Positions 25,413-37,266 of a stretch of DNA of 64,000 nucleotides are shown one piece after another. The DNA lies in the NCBI GenBank assembly GCA_026874595.1, contig CM049311.1:37064676-37128675 (forward strand), written 5' to 3'. How positions within the stretch are numbered: position 1 is the first letter of the stretch; each line of letters opens with the position of its first letter. The DNA is from Sipunculus nudus. Its lineage: Eukaryota > Annelida > Sipuncula > Golfingiida > Sipunculidae. Below the pieces are notes generated by a model, which was given only the letters and a program-made list of their open reading frames with translations, was not told the DNA's origin and ran no database searches. The position numbers were made by a program, and so were the translations under genes.

Positions 25413-28400
25413 TTTAACCACGCCCATTTCCAACCACGGGGGACAAAGCATACTTTATCCACCCCCACTCCCTTCAAATTTTACAGTTAAGGTAATTTTT
25501 CCCATAAAAAATATTATCTCAGTTCAATTCCCCACCCCCTATACACACACACATATTACAAAAGGAAATTGCACCTCTGAAGCCTCGTACGGAATATCAG
25601 TCCGATAGATTTATCTTGTCATATTGATATAACCAATCTTTCCTCTCATTTTTTTTCCAATGTACAGTCGTTCTATTGGGTCATAGGAAACTTCTTAGCC
25701 GCCCGGGCCCTTTCGGCTCCCATGAGAAAAAAATACTAGTATTATAAGCTTAAACAATTTAAGACAAGTGAATCTTCAAGCATTTTTTCATCATTTTTGT
25801 GTTCTTAGAATAGGCCCTTCTTATCACTTCCTATTAAAACTATAAATAAACTAAAAACAAAGGTAAATAAAATTTACGCATTTACAAGCCTTTAATTGGT
25901 CTGTAGGGAAGACCTTAAAGCCTTTGAGCCCTCCTGTTAACAGCTGTATCATATAAGGTGACATAAAGCCAAAATACATTTCCTCATTTTCTAGCATTTA
26001 CTCGTGGCCTTTTTATAGAAAACCTTTAATCCCTTCGGATCACATCTCATGAAAAATTTATGTAAATAAGTTTAAAAACCGACGAGAATTCCTCATTTTC
26101 GGTCATTTTCTTGTGACCTGTAGGACACTCCAGACCTCGGACCCATTCAAGATCTCATGACTAAAGGTTATAAAAGCTAAAACAAAATTTAAATAAATGT
26201 GACTCTGTTCTACAGTTTAAACATTTTATTGGGCCCTTTATGAAATGCCCTTGGGCCCTGGTACAAAGGGCAGGCTGTTCCATCTCTCATAGGAACTTTA
26301 GTGGAGAAATATGGAGTAAATTATAAACCGTTTCTCGGACCGTCAGGGTTCTTTAGCTAGACTAGGGATGTACCCATAATTTCCACATGCGACTTTTGAC
26401 ATCCGGGTTTTATCTTGTATACAAAACGGCAGCCCCCATGAGCGGTTTCGAGAAAATGGGAGCAATAAACCCGTCAGGGTTCTGTAATGCGCGGGGAAGT
26501 GACACGAAAGTACTAAAATGTCCTTTCAATCTTATATTTAATATCTAGAGTTTCCCGGTATATGTGGGAATATGAGGCAAGGAGAGACCGTGCTTTATAT
26601 TCTTATACTAAGTGTGTCAGACTTCGGATATTATAATATTTGAAGACCCAATTGTCGCTGAGGCTGTGTTAAAGTCTTGCATCGTTCAATTATTGACGGA
26701 ATTAGTCGTGTACCTTTCTATCGGCTTATGAGGTAAGCTTCCCATTTAGTACTAGCCGCGACAAAACGTCTCATGACTGATGATGGGTCGACTGTTTAAC
26801 GTTTAGTCGCCTACCCATGTAAAGAACGGTGTTTTAACACGATACGATCGTACTTTTTAGAAAACGAGCTGTATTGTCCGTTTTCGTGGACACTTGCATT
26901 AGAAAGTTTGCACAAGTATCTTATGTACAACATAAATCCTACATTTTGACAACAAGAAGTGCTTTTTACCTCAGTTATAAGTGTTTTGGTCCAAGAATAC
27001 ACGTGCCATACTGCACACAGCCACCATTACATAAACAGTGAGAGCGTTTTAATTGTGACATGTCTTTATGTACTATTTCTGTATTATAAAGGGATTACAC
27101 GTTTATAAACTAGGAATGTATATGCGTATAACCTTAACATAACTGGACTGGTTCTAAATAAAATGAGATACCAGAGATTTTTATGGATTACCCCTTTTTC
27201 AGAACCAAGGAGCTTATAACCTCACCCAAGTGCATGAGTTGGGTGGTGACTAAAATGTTCAATCAAATTTATCTATCACCCTTGGTGGCTAATTTGGTAC
27301 GTGAACGGTTTGGAGCATGGCAGGACAAACGAGTATCTAATCCTGTATAGGGAGCAGGTTGATGATGGCAGTCCCACAAAGCCCCGGAAATTAAAACTGC
27401 AGTCCCAGTCTGAAGCTAGTGAAGTGATCCTGTCGGCCTGGGCCTAACACAAACAGTCTGTCCAATGTTCACCTGGTAACACCATTACCCAGTACCGAGT
27501 GTCTCAGTCTCTATACGATGATTAATTAATGTCAATCAATGTTTGTTTATTATAGAAATATATCCTTTGGTAGATACGCCTGTTTGCTCCGTCATTTTTT
27601 TCTTATTATTTCGACATACCAAAACCCGTATAGGGGTTGAGGAACAATACTCTTGATTGGTACCTCCTCGCCTGCAGCTCTCCTGAGTGCCTGGGCTATT
27701 ACTTACTTTGATTGTTGTCTTATAATGTCTAAGGCAGAATATATGCAATTAGCGCCACCGGAACTTCGATCAATTCTCTGCCTCGCCGCGACGCCGGCAA
27801 CGGTTGTATCATCTTTGGCACGTGCTGTTTGATTCTAAATTATACTTTCCTTCCAGGGCGCAGCAGTGAAGCTCCCAACCAGACTGGCAGAAACGATGGA
27901 AGCCAGCTCATCGTCAGTAGCAGTCGAAAACGTCAATATGTGAAGGATGCATTATACACCGGGACAGTAAGGCTGTCGTTGACTGCTGGGGCAGCATCGT
28001 CGCAGGCTGTCTGAGCTGCCACAGGCGCAGTGCTTTCCTTTTGGTCTATACATGAAGAGCTTGGCGACGCAGGTGCAAGTGCCCTTAACCTCAGTCTCTA
28101 TAGACATTTGACATAGGATTCGTTAAGCTCATTAATAAGATAGATGAATTACGCATTGACAGATCAGAATATACCAGCATACCTGCCTGTGAATCATTAG
28201 TTGAGTTACAGCTGTCAGACAAACTGGAGTGATTCCCTAGGACATAACAAGTATCCTCGCTGGATCGATGTTATCTCAATTTAAAGGAAACAAATACTCG
28301 ACTCCAATATTAAATGCGGAAATATGGCAACAAACAATTCGCACTTTAGTAGAACTAAGAGTTGAATTTGTGAAAAAGAAAAAAGGCAAATCTCGCGAAG

Positions 28401-29154
28401 ATCAGGAAAATATATGTGCCAGAAATGATTGAGCTAAAACGTTTTAAGTTAACGAAAGCGTGTACGATTTAGACACACTCATTGCTATATTTGTGTATTG
28501 ACCAAAGGAAAATGGAGGGACGTGATCCAGTCATCAAGTTCACGTTTTCATCACCGAGATAAGATGTGTGTTCCAGGGTATATCTGCGTTGTGTCTCAGG
28601 TTACACCCCGAAATGCAGCTAATAACGATCCGCAGAAGAAATCAAATCAGTTTGATTTCCAGGGGGACATTCAGAACACGAACACCTCTTTGTTAGGGAT
28701 GAAATATAATAAGTAATATGTACTAGATGCTGAATGTGCCGGCCTGAGGGATGACAGCTGATCTGATTCCGCGTTTCTGGATATCAATTGTACCATTCAC
28801 TGCAAAAGGAACTGTTGTTCAGCAGAGGCAGAGTTAAAGTACCCTTCGGGGCTAATACCACAATAGAACGTGTCAACTTCAGTCCGACAGTTATATTCGT
28901 CTTACAGAATGTTGCTTTTGTGGCGGTGAGCTAGCCCTTCTAACAAGCTTTCAGTCAAGTTCAAAGGACTTCACGTATAATCAAGAAAACCGTCACTCTT
29001 TTGAGCGGGACTTACCAAAGTAAGCTACAGGTATAGGTTGTTTACTTGCCTCAAAGACAAAGATGAAGGGATGTATAGAAGTCATGACCCCAGGTACGTC
29101 TTTCATACACCGTGACAAAAGTCATTGATAGCGTGTAGAAGGGACAGATCGGAA
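25413..29154. other. Region upstream of the globin gene
   Basis: Starts with repeat-like sequence (CCGTCAGGGTTCT twice, near 26341 and 26471; several GGGCCC blocks), then unique-looking DNA. The globin promoter and any 5' UTR exon should lie in the right part, but no TATA box or start signal can be defended. The frame at 27829-28014 is unrecognised. Confidence 0.5.
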
Positions 29155-29372
29155 ATGGGGTGTGAAACCAGCCGTAGTCTCAGGGTTGAGGAAGTCGGCC
29201 ATGGCAGCGCCCATGCTAGTATGGACAGAGGCCACGCTTTCTCTGAGCTTCATGTGGACGTTATACGCAGCACGTGGCCTCTCCTTATGCAGGATCCTAC
29301 CGCCACTGGTTGTGCTGTGTTTACCAATGTATTTGCCGAGATTCCGGACATCAAAAAGGTTTTTCCGTTCAG
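29155..29372 (+). CDS. Globin X-like protein, exon 1 (N-terminus to CD corner)
   Basis: This is the first coding exon of a heme globin, residues 1-73 of 212. The ATG at 29155 has a purine at -3 and G at +4, and an in-frame TGA lies upstream at 29113, so the start is well supported unless an unseen 5' exon splices in. The protein begins MGCETS: Gly2 and Ser6 fit the N-myristoylation rule and Cys3 is a likely palmitoylation site, as known for vertebrate globin X and some invertebrate membrane globins. The globin fold begins near residue 32. Trp41 is the A12 Trp, Phe56 is B10, and Phe70 in VFPF is the invariant CD1 Phe that packs on heme. The exon ends in phase 2 at AG|GTAATT, splitting the Arg73 codon. 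Role by family: a membrane-attached respiratory, redox or nitrite-handling globin; the exact function is not shown by the sequence. Assignment to globin is firm; to the globin X class it is an inference. Confidence 0.88.
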
Positions 29373-29458
29373 GTAATTTATTTATTTCTATATTTCAGCA
29401 TTCTGTGGGTTAACAGGCACCAAAACGGGCAGTTCTTTTATGAGCAGCGGCCTATGTA

Positions 29459-29482
29459 CGTATATATATATATATCTATATA

Positions 29483-29566
<84 letters not shown>
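29459..29566. repeat. TA then GA microsatellite
   Basis: About 70 bp of TA/TATC repeats, then about 30 bp of GA repeats, starting 86 bp after the globin exon 1 donor. Confidence 0.95.
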
Positions 29567-29570
<4 letters not shown>

Positions 29571-30419
29571 ATGATAGATTTTGAGCATATGGCGGACCAT
29601 TTAAATTTAAATATACCTTTACTGCATTCTGTAGTGTTTTTTTTTCATGTCCATAACAACACCCGTGTTAGCTCCAACGCAGCGGTTATCAGGATCAATA
29701 AGGGCACGCCCAGTTTGCAGTTTCCAGTTGATATAAGAAATTACACGAGGGATACGCTTACCGCGATTACCAAGAATGACCGACGCATTTGTATGCCTAA
29801 TGAAAAACGTGACAATTATCCCAGACCGGTCTCGTTTTGATCTCTTTTCTTACCTAAATAAGCGAAGGACCACACTGCGCAGAATCGGACTCACAAGAGT
29901 ACGACTCTGCTGGGTAGGGTTTGTGGACGTCACAATCTGAACCCACAATGCACCGGGGCTTTAACATAAGCAGATGGCGTTGGTATAAAGGTAGTGAAGC
30001 GAGTAATGTTGTCCGTTTAAGTTCGTTGGATAAGGATTGTTTCAAGATACTCAGCATGTTCCCATTAAAGGCTGACATGTTTTAAGGTAATTTGAATAAC
30101 AGAGACTTCAATATTAATGTGATAGAGATATCGTATTAATGTGAATTATCCTTCCTGGAAGTACGTGCTTATGGAATGTTGCAACTTTAACTCTTTTGAA
30201 CCTACAGCCGAAGAGGAAATATTAGGCCAATGTTTGTAGTACATTTCCTACATAAAGTTTAAAAAAAGGTAGTATTTATAAAAGAAATATATTTTGCAGG
30301 CATCCAGAATAAATACATTTTACATGTACTTAATATATTGTGAAAATGTGAGATTAAATTTGTTAAATATGAAGATTTGTGCATTAAGACAATCACACAC
30401 ATCAACTTCTTGGTTTAAA

Positions 30420-30835
30420 AGGAATTAATATATGCTAAACCTAGGGAATGAAAGTCTATTTAAGAAAAAAAAACACAGTGACAAAGACAGTTTTTCACGA
30501 CTTAATATAGATTGGCTTCTAAGCATGAAGAGAAGTTTACTGTCAACTGATAACAAGATTACATTTAATCCTAGCAAAACCAATAAGATAATGGAGTGAA
30601 GACTAAGTATTGACAACTCTGATATAGTATCACATACTTACGCTGATCTTAGAAAGGTTACAAATTCAGTACAATTGCGAATGTTTCAGTATCAAATATT
30701 CAAGAGAACTCTTATTTTAAATACTCAGCTCGTGTATATGAAAATTTAAAATTATGCAATTTGTAATTTCTGTTAAGCTGAAAGGGAACATACACACATT
30801 TATTCCTGACATGTATTTCATTTTAAAATATGAGG
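30420..30835 (+). pseudogene. Non-LTR retrotransposon debris (L1/Tx1-like C-terminus) in globin intron
   Basis: Around 30649-30750 the + strand reads TNSVQLRMFQYQIFKRTL then LNTQLVYMK. This matches the common pattern before the cysteine motif in the C-terminal region of L1-like ORF2 proteins. CNFC and a THLFLTC-like piece follow in shifted frames. Stops and frameshifts are frequent, and the flanks fade into AT-rich sequence. Low sequence quality makes the clade uncertain. Confidence 0.5.
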
Positions 30836-31860
30836 AGGTTAAGCCAAGATTAAGAGCAGCAGTGTTGTATGTGAAGGGAATTATAGATTAAGTAAAATGT
30901 ATATCACATAAAAATGAAACCATTTATTCTCATGAAAATAAATGGCAAGGTTTAGCTGATACTTTACAAAAATGTGTATCTAATAAAATTAAGGTTAACA
31001 ATCTTCTGGTGTTTTTTTACGATTAGATACACAGGGGCAGAGAGTATATGAAATTATATAAATATATATGTCAGTATAAATTGAGGACCGACAGTAAGAC
31101 CTTATATAATTTTTATATGATTAGACTTTGTTTTTGAAAATTTTATTGAGCAACTTGTACTTTGAAGTTTTTTACAAGGGTAATGATGTAAAATATAAAT
31201 TCTGAAAAAGTATGTTTATAGGAGTTCAGATAAAATATACCTTATATAATTAGACGCTATTGTATACTTTATAGTTTTATGAATTTTGTAACGACACATT
31301 GGAATAGATTTTATAATGAAGTCTTTTACTGGATAATTAAATAATATGTAAATATATCCTTTTTTGATTGCACAATTTTTTTTTTAATATTTAATATGAA
31401 GGAAATTCTCAACGGTTAATCGGAAGACACGAAAGGTAGTTATACCACATGGAATTGTTATAAGATGCATTTTTACATAAATTTTGGAAAATCCAATGAT
31501 TAGCTGGTATGAGCGGAAAAAAAAACGTGTATGCTTATTCTTATTTCTTTCTGTGGCTACATTACTTATCCGGTAGGACTTCAAAAAATTGTATTAATGC
31601 AGATTTCATGAGCAAATGGGTTTTTTCGTAATAAGGACCTCTCGGAAGTAAGTAATATTTTGTAAGCATACGCATGTGAAATGTAAACAGAAGGCGTTTC
31701 CATGAATGTTACATATTTTGATTTTGGAGTTTGACAGTTAAGACAACTATAGGTTCTGGCAGTCCAATCCTGTACCACACTGTGTCTGTTCGCCCTAAAT
31801 GTAACAGTCCAGTTCTCAGAATTATAGTCCATCTTGAAAGAGTTCGAGTCAAATACGTCC

Positions 31861-32208
31861 CATAAAGACAGGACCTGCTTGCCCTTGACTCAAGTTCCCT
31901 AAAGACCATATGACAGCATAAAGACAGGACCTGCCTGCCCTTGACTCAAGTTCTCTAAAGACCATATGACAGCATAAAGACAGGACCTGCCTGCCCTTGA
32001 CTCAGGTTCTATAAAGACCATATGACAGCATACAGACAGGACCTGCCTGCCCTTGACTCAAGTTCTCTAAAGACCATATGACAGCATAAAGACAGGACCT
32101 GCCTGCCCTTGACTCAAGTTCTCTAAAAACCATATGACAGCATAAAGACAGGGCCTGCCTGCCCTTGACAGGCATTGACTCAAGTTCTCGAAAGACTATA
32201 TGAAACAC
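31861..32208. repeat. 56-bp minisatellite, 6 units, in globin intron
   Basis: Units starting CATAAAGACAGGACCTGC recur at 31861, 31917, 31973, 32029, 32085 and 32141, an exact 56-bp period with few differences. The last unit has a small internal duplication (TTGACAGGCATTGACTC). Since 56 is not a multiple of three, the long minus-strand frame through it is not coding. Confidence 0.95.
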
Positions 32209-33814
32209 CTTTTAAACATATACTTCGTTTGAAATATAAATACTGTATAACCTCGTTAAGACACCATCTAGAGACACCATAGAGCGCTTATATGGAATCA
32301 GCTATTGAAGGTACGGTCTTGGGAAAAAGGTCAAGGTAAAAAATACATATGCAAAGATGCGAATCGGTGACTAAGTACTAATATTATCCCCAAATTGAGG
32401 CTCTTGAAGATCAAGGAATATTGAAGTTCTAGAAAATGGCAGAAGAAATAAATATACTGAAATCGATAGATTTACGGTTTTATGGGGGGGGGGGGGTGGT
32501 TACCAACAAAAAATTTACTCAGATATGGATATAGAAATATACTCAGCAATCCCTGTAAGCCTCCCCTTTCTAGGTCGGGAGGCCAAATATAAAGCAGTTT
32601 AAGCATATATGAATAGTTCGGAGTGGTATCTATAATTGTTAGCTGTCATTGTGTTTCCATAATACGACGATACAGCATACAATGATTCTGTAACCGTACT
32701 GACGTGGCGTATCGATGTATTGACCTAGCGACTAATAGGCGTATGTTATGTGTGTAATTAACCCCTCAAAGAAGACTGCTTTCTAGCGTGTCTGTCGGTT
32801 AGTAGGAAGGGTCATACAAACATTACAGAGCTAATTTTCCCGATATCATGCAATAAAGATTCCATAACACTTTATGTTCCCGAGAAAGCATCATCAAGTT
32901 GTTCCGTTGGCGGAGATGATGGGGCGCTTTTCTAGTTATCCCCGGCAACGAATGTGACAGTGGGTTATTTATATAATTGGTCGTGTGTGTGTGCCTGTGT
33001 GTCTGAGCAATATATCCGATTTCAATGAAAAATTGTGAAAGGATGGGCCATGGGCGAAAAAAAGGGGAGGAAAAACTAGGGACGGGTCGGTAAAAGTGAA
33101 ATGCGGACCTGTCTCCGCGTCAAGCCGAATACGCCCCTGTTTTCCTGCTGTCTCGTTAGTTTATCCCGTGCGAAATTTCCAAACATTAAATCGATCAACC
33201 AAAATATTTAAAACGTTTCTTTCTTTGTCTATACCCGACGTTTTCTCAAATTTTCTGCGACATAGCTGAGAACGTTTTTTGCGAAATTTTGTGAAAGGAA
33301 CCTTTAACTTTCGCTGGGTGTAGTGAGTAATTGATGTCTCGTCCGTCGTCATGGTGACGCCGTCATCGTGCAAGTTTTGTGCACTGATAATGATGGCATA
33401 ATAATGTTTCGTGTTCCTGAGAAACTGTTGTATGTCACCAGGGAAAGATCCCCCGAAGGTCTAAGAGGACCAGATAGTGTGACCAACTGGAACTCGACGT
33501 GTCTGTGTATCATACATTCTCAAAGCATTTGAAAACACTTTACCCAGACGAATTGATTTTAACTGACTGAACCATTTCTTCATAACATGCACAGAGGCAT
33601 TGTGGTGACAGTCTCTCTATATATAATAATATTTTATGATTTATTTTAACACAATCGTTCCTGAGCAATACAAAAATTATGGCACGCTTTCCCAGCCTTG
33701 AAATCAGGGTATATTTTAAGAAAATATTTGGACTCCACAAACTTGTAATCAAACGTTTCCCATCAATATCAATGACGTGTGTGTATATATATTGTTACGA
33801 AGACAAATTGTTCA

Positions 33815-33930
33815 GGGTAAAACATTGGGCCGATCCGAGATTCGAATCCATGTCGTTGGCGCACATGTCCGGCGTACCAACCGCTTCGCTAGAAAAGCAT
33901 GCTTTACTAGCGCGACAGTTCGGTCCGCTT
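33815..33930 (-). mobile_element. tRNA-like SINE head, minus strand
   Basis: On the minus strand an A box (TAGCGAAGCGGTTGG, + 33877-33891) precedes a B box (GGATTCGAATC, within + 33838-33849) by about 28 nt. A near-perfect palindrome (33887-33912) overlaps the 5' side. The anticodon stem is imperfect, so a real tRNA gene is unlikely. Confidence 0.5.
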
Positions 33931-33947
33931 TTATGTCACCCCGTAAC

Positions 33948-33950
<3 letters not shown>

Positions 33951-33988
<38 letters not shown>
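33951..33988. repeat. TA microsatellite
   Basis: About 19 TA units just upstream (on the minus strand) of the tRNA-like element and 316 bp before globin exon 2. Confidence 0.95.
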
Positions 33989-33993
<5 letters not shown>

Positions 33994-34304
33994 CATATAT
34001 ACCAGAGCCAATTATATGGTGAAAAATTCTTATATGAGTGTGAGTGATAAAAGAAATTCAAATGTATAATCATGCGTAAGGATATAAGTGATGGTTAAGT
34101 CTGTCTGTAGATAAAATCTTTATATTTTTGAACTGCACTTATCCTGAATTGCAACTTTACATATTCCATTACAACTGCACATTAAGGGGTCAACTGCACA
34201 ATAAAATATACCCTGCTTGCAGTCTTAAAATATTTTAAAATGTTTTCATATATTTTATATTATTTAACATTTTTATATTATATGATATATTCAAATGTTT
34301 GCAG

Positions 34305-34725
34305 GCATCTGAAAGGCGAAAAGTTGGCCAGGGACAAGAAATTCCGGAACCACGGAGAGAAGTTCATGAAGACAGTGGGCAATGTCGTCGATCATCTCGA
34401 GGATCTGGACAATAATGACGTGTCACAAGCTTTAATAATGCTAGGAGCGCAGCACGCCACTATTAATCACGTGGACATTAATTACCTTCCAACCATAACT
34501 AAATACACGCTAATTACCTGGGAGTCCGTCCTGGGGGAGGAGTTTACCCTGGACGTCCGGGACGCATGGACCGCTTTGTTCGAGTACATTTCTAATAAAA
34601 TGCAACAAGGGTATTACCTCTATCTAGAGGACAAAGCAAACGATAGCTTAGAAGCACGTCACAATGAAGACGTCGAACCTTCTGTGACGTATATCACGGA
34701 GTGCTCCGACCACGAGGGACTATAG
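34305..34725 (+). CDS. Globin X-like protein, exon 2 (CD corner to C-terminus)
   Basis: This second and last coding exon follows a 4,932-bp intron. The acceptor is TTTGCAG|G, and its first G completes the Arg73 codon, giving FPFR joined to HLKGEKL in perfect frame (218 + 421 nt = 213 codons including TAG at 34723). His89 in FRNHGEKFM is the distal E7 His and His123 in LGAQHATI is the proximal F8 His, so heme ligation looks intact. The G and H helices follow (residues about 134-180, with TWESVLGEEF and VRDAWTALFEYI), uninterrupted by the G7.0 intron seen in many animal globins. An acidic tail of about 30 residues after the H helix is not part of the fold. A possible polyadenylation signal AATAAA lies at 35479-35484, weakly supported. 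E7 and F8 histidines in a neuroglobin/globin X-type sequence suggest a hexacoordinate heme, which is an inference. Confidence 0.92.
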
Positions 34726-35654
34726 CCACAAACGGTCACACAGTTAAACAGTGACTGCTTTTTCACACCCATTCATAGAACATGTTGTTTCATGCGTGCA
34801 TTCCCCCTTATAATTCTCATTCTGTATATATGTCGTTTAAGTCTGTTGAAAAGTCTTTTTGAATGGTCTTTTGAAAAGTCTTTTGTATTCATGGAGCTAC
34901 ATGGACGATTTATTTTGGGGGAAATGTCAGAGACCACAAACTCCCGCCAGGAGGATCCTCGTCAATCTTTGCCGTGTAGACGTACACATCTGTCACCGTC
35001 TAACTTCAACAAACCCGTACCGGGTCACCTTCGAGACAAACCCGTCCGCTAATACCAAAGAATTCTTCTATTTTGATAAATTAGCTATTTGTTGCCATGG
35101 GATGGAATAATTTGAATCAAAACATATTATATTGAGATTCGATTCACCTCCCAAATGTAATGGAATGTTTTTTTTGTGTCATCCTAATCTTAACTTTTTG
35201 GGTAAAATTGCAGAGGGACATTCCAAATGGCCAAGGGTAAAACGATCCCTGTCGCCATTAGGCAGAGGTATAACGGTATGTGTGTACTTCATACCTATCA
35301 GGGGTCTGTTGTCAGGTGGTGACTCAAGCCCCGGACCATATACTAGTATGTGTCACTATGTCAACCATTATGACGTCACAATTGTAACAATGGTATTTAG
35401 ACCCACTACCAGGCTTCAGTACGATAAAATGTTATGGCAACAGGCCCCAGCACTCGACCGTTAAGCTATCAATCGATAAATAAATCCTTTTTTAAGGATT
35501 ATTTAGATTAAGTTTCAACAATCAGAATTATACGTTTTTTTTCTTTTGCATGTATTTGCATGTTTCCTAAATGCTTTATTGAAAATGCTTTAATATCTCG
35601 GACAATACGATTTCACGTTCTCTAGGTTTTGTCGTGAGGACGATCAGGAATGAC
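34726..35654. other. Globin 3' flank, probable 3' UTR
   Basis: No second gene is recognised; overlapping frames at 34792-35110 lack any known domain. A candidate AATAAA at 35479 would give a 3' UTR of about 0.75 kb. Confidence 0.45.
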
Positions 35655-36040
35655 AGAGACCTAACTGATGTACTCCATCTTCATACTACCAAGTCTATGG
35701 CTACGCTCTCACAGACCTTGATTCAGCAACCCTCTCTGGTGCCTATTTCATGAAAAAAAAATTAACAAGCCTGCACGTGTTTGGGCTGAAATCACAACTG
35801 CCAATCAAATCCAGCGAATAGAGTGCAAACAATATACTCTTCACATGCCGTCTGAACAAGAACATATGAACGGGACGGGTTAGTTTTATTGGTTAGATTT
35901 CCAATGCCTTCTCGGCAATATTAAACGTTTGATCAAATCATAGCAAGACGTCCGCGTAAAATAAGTGTACGCGAATTATTTGATTGGTTCAACTGCAGTA
36001 TTCTTTATTCATGAAATAGACGCCAGAGAGGGTTGTGGAA
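35655..36040. mobile_element. Foldback/MITE element family, copy 1
   Basis: AACCCTCTCTGGTGCCTATT (from about 35729) is the inverse of a block ending AGAGAGGGTT near 36035, giving a 27-bp inverted pair with two mismatches. The block CTTCATACTACCAAGTCT near 35680 occurs inverted in the 57.5 kb copy (AGACTTGGTAGTATGAAG), and the core CAATCAAATYCA..AAACAATA is shared directly. No coding potential. Target duplications are not clear. Confidence 0.6.
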
Positions 36041-37079
36041 CATGAGGCCATGAGGCGCTGTCAAAAATGACGTAAATATGTGATTCTCCTCGAGCCTTGT
36101 GGAGCGGCCCTCAATACAGGATGTAAAGACGCTCCGACGCAGGTCGGCGAGGCTCTACTGTCAGAGTGCCGAAATGTGTGACATGGCTCTACGCTATGCC
36201 GCCGTGGAATTCACTGATATAAAGCGTTACGTTACAGCCGGTTAATGTGCACACTTTTCCGTTGTATAAGCTTCACTGCAATGTGCATGTTTAAAAAAAG
36301 ACAATATGTATAAAATCACAAGGGAACATGCATCAAAGCAAATGGAATTACTGCAAATGAGAAAAATGCTGTCACAAATAAAGATTGTCACTCTTAAAGT
36401 TTAGTCTTGGTTTACTCAATATACATAAAAAGACTGTGTCACATGTAAGCATTTATGGTTAAATGCGATTTGATATCCGTTCCAAAAATGTGATTCTATT
36501 AAAATTTGGCGATTTTTCTGTCAAACTTGAATAATATAACAATTTAACATAAGGATTATTTAAATAAATGACAAGGGATTTAAGGCATAATATCGGATGA
36601 AGAAGTCTGTCAGGAACCAGCATTTATATTTTACAACTCAACATGTTGTCTCCAAAGCGTTCTCATCCTGATTTTAAGATGTATTAATAACATTAAACAG
36701 CCAATCACGAACTTTAAAATGCAATTCTTGATGCATGTAACAAATAACTTTGACCTATATGGTCAACGGGACTGAGATTTTGTGAAAAAAATAGTGCTTC
36801 CTCACATAATATGGTTTTGGTTTTTCCTATTAAATTGGCTAATGCTTCATTCCTTCACTGGAGTTTACTTTAAGACTGGATCTGCCAATTTACAAATATT
36901 GCAATTATTTCACTGGGCATCCCTAATAAGTACGATAGAATGTAATTATAGCCGATTCTTGATCTAGCCCAGGCTAATTTTAAATCTTCCTCGTTTAGCT
37001 GAATAAAAATTCTCCGTGGATCCAAAAGCTTGATATCCACCAGGACCTCCGACAAACACGCACTTCCATCCATGCACTA
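36041..37079. other. No recognisable feature
   Basis: AT-rich sequence between the foldback element and the second GGATCC MITE. Confidence 0.5.
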
Positions 37080-37266
37080 GAGAAGCGGATCCGGGGGCGG
37101 GGGGCGGGGGAACGGGTCAAGAACCCCCCACAACCCTTTTTAAAGGGTTTCTGACCAATGTTGCGGCCTGGAACCCCCTTTTCCGGATCTGGGAACCCTT
37201 TTTAGTTTCTTTATTAGTCCTCCTGGGTTAGACCCCTCCTTTTCCTAAATAGTGGATCCGCCCCTA
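37080..37266. mobile_element. GGATCC-type MITE, copy 2
   Basis: Left GCGGATCCGGGGGCGG and right GTGGATCCGCCCCT are inverted and match the ends of the 13.0 kb copy. The interior is GC-rich with repeated AACCCTTTTT. Confidence 0.6.

Larger units (their letters stand above)
29373..34304 (+). other. Globin gene intron, repeat-filled
   Basis: This is the 4.9 kb phase-2 intron between the globin exons, with GT-AG borders. In order it holds a TA/GA microsatellite, LINE debris near 30.4-30.8 kb, AT-rich unique-looking sequence (30.85-31.85 kb), a 56-bp minisatellite, a poly(G) run at about 32485-32497, a minus-strand tRNA-like element and a TA microsatellite. I see no further globin exon inside it, and the two flanking exons leave no part of the fold missing. 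Confidence 0.85.

Noticed and set aside
27829-28014. Possible extra 5' globin exon
   Set aside because: The globin exon 1 already has an ATG with an upstream in-frame stop, and this frame has no globin similarity.
32002-32208. Minus-strand frame with repeated FRELES
   Set aside because: Produced by the 56-bp minisatellite; the unit length is not a multiple of three.
34792-35110. Frames just 3' of the globin stop
   Set aside because: No homology recognised; more likely globin 3' UTR.
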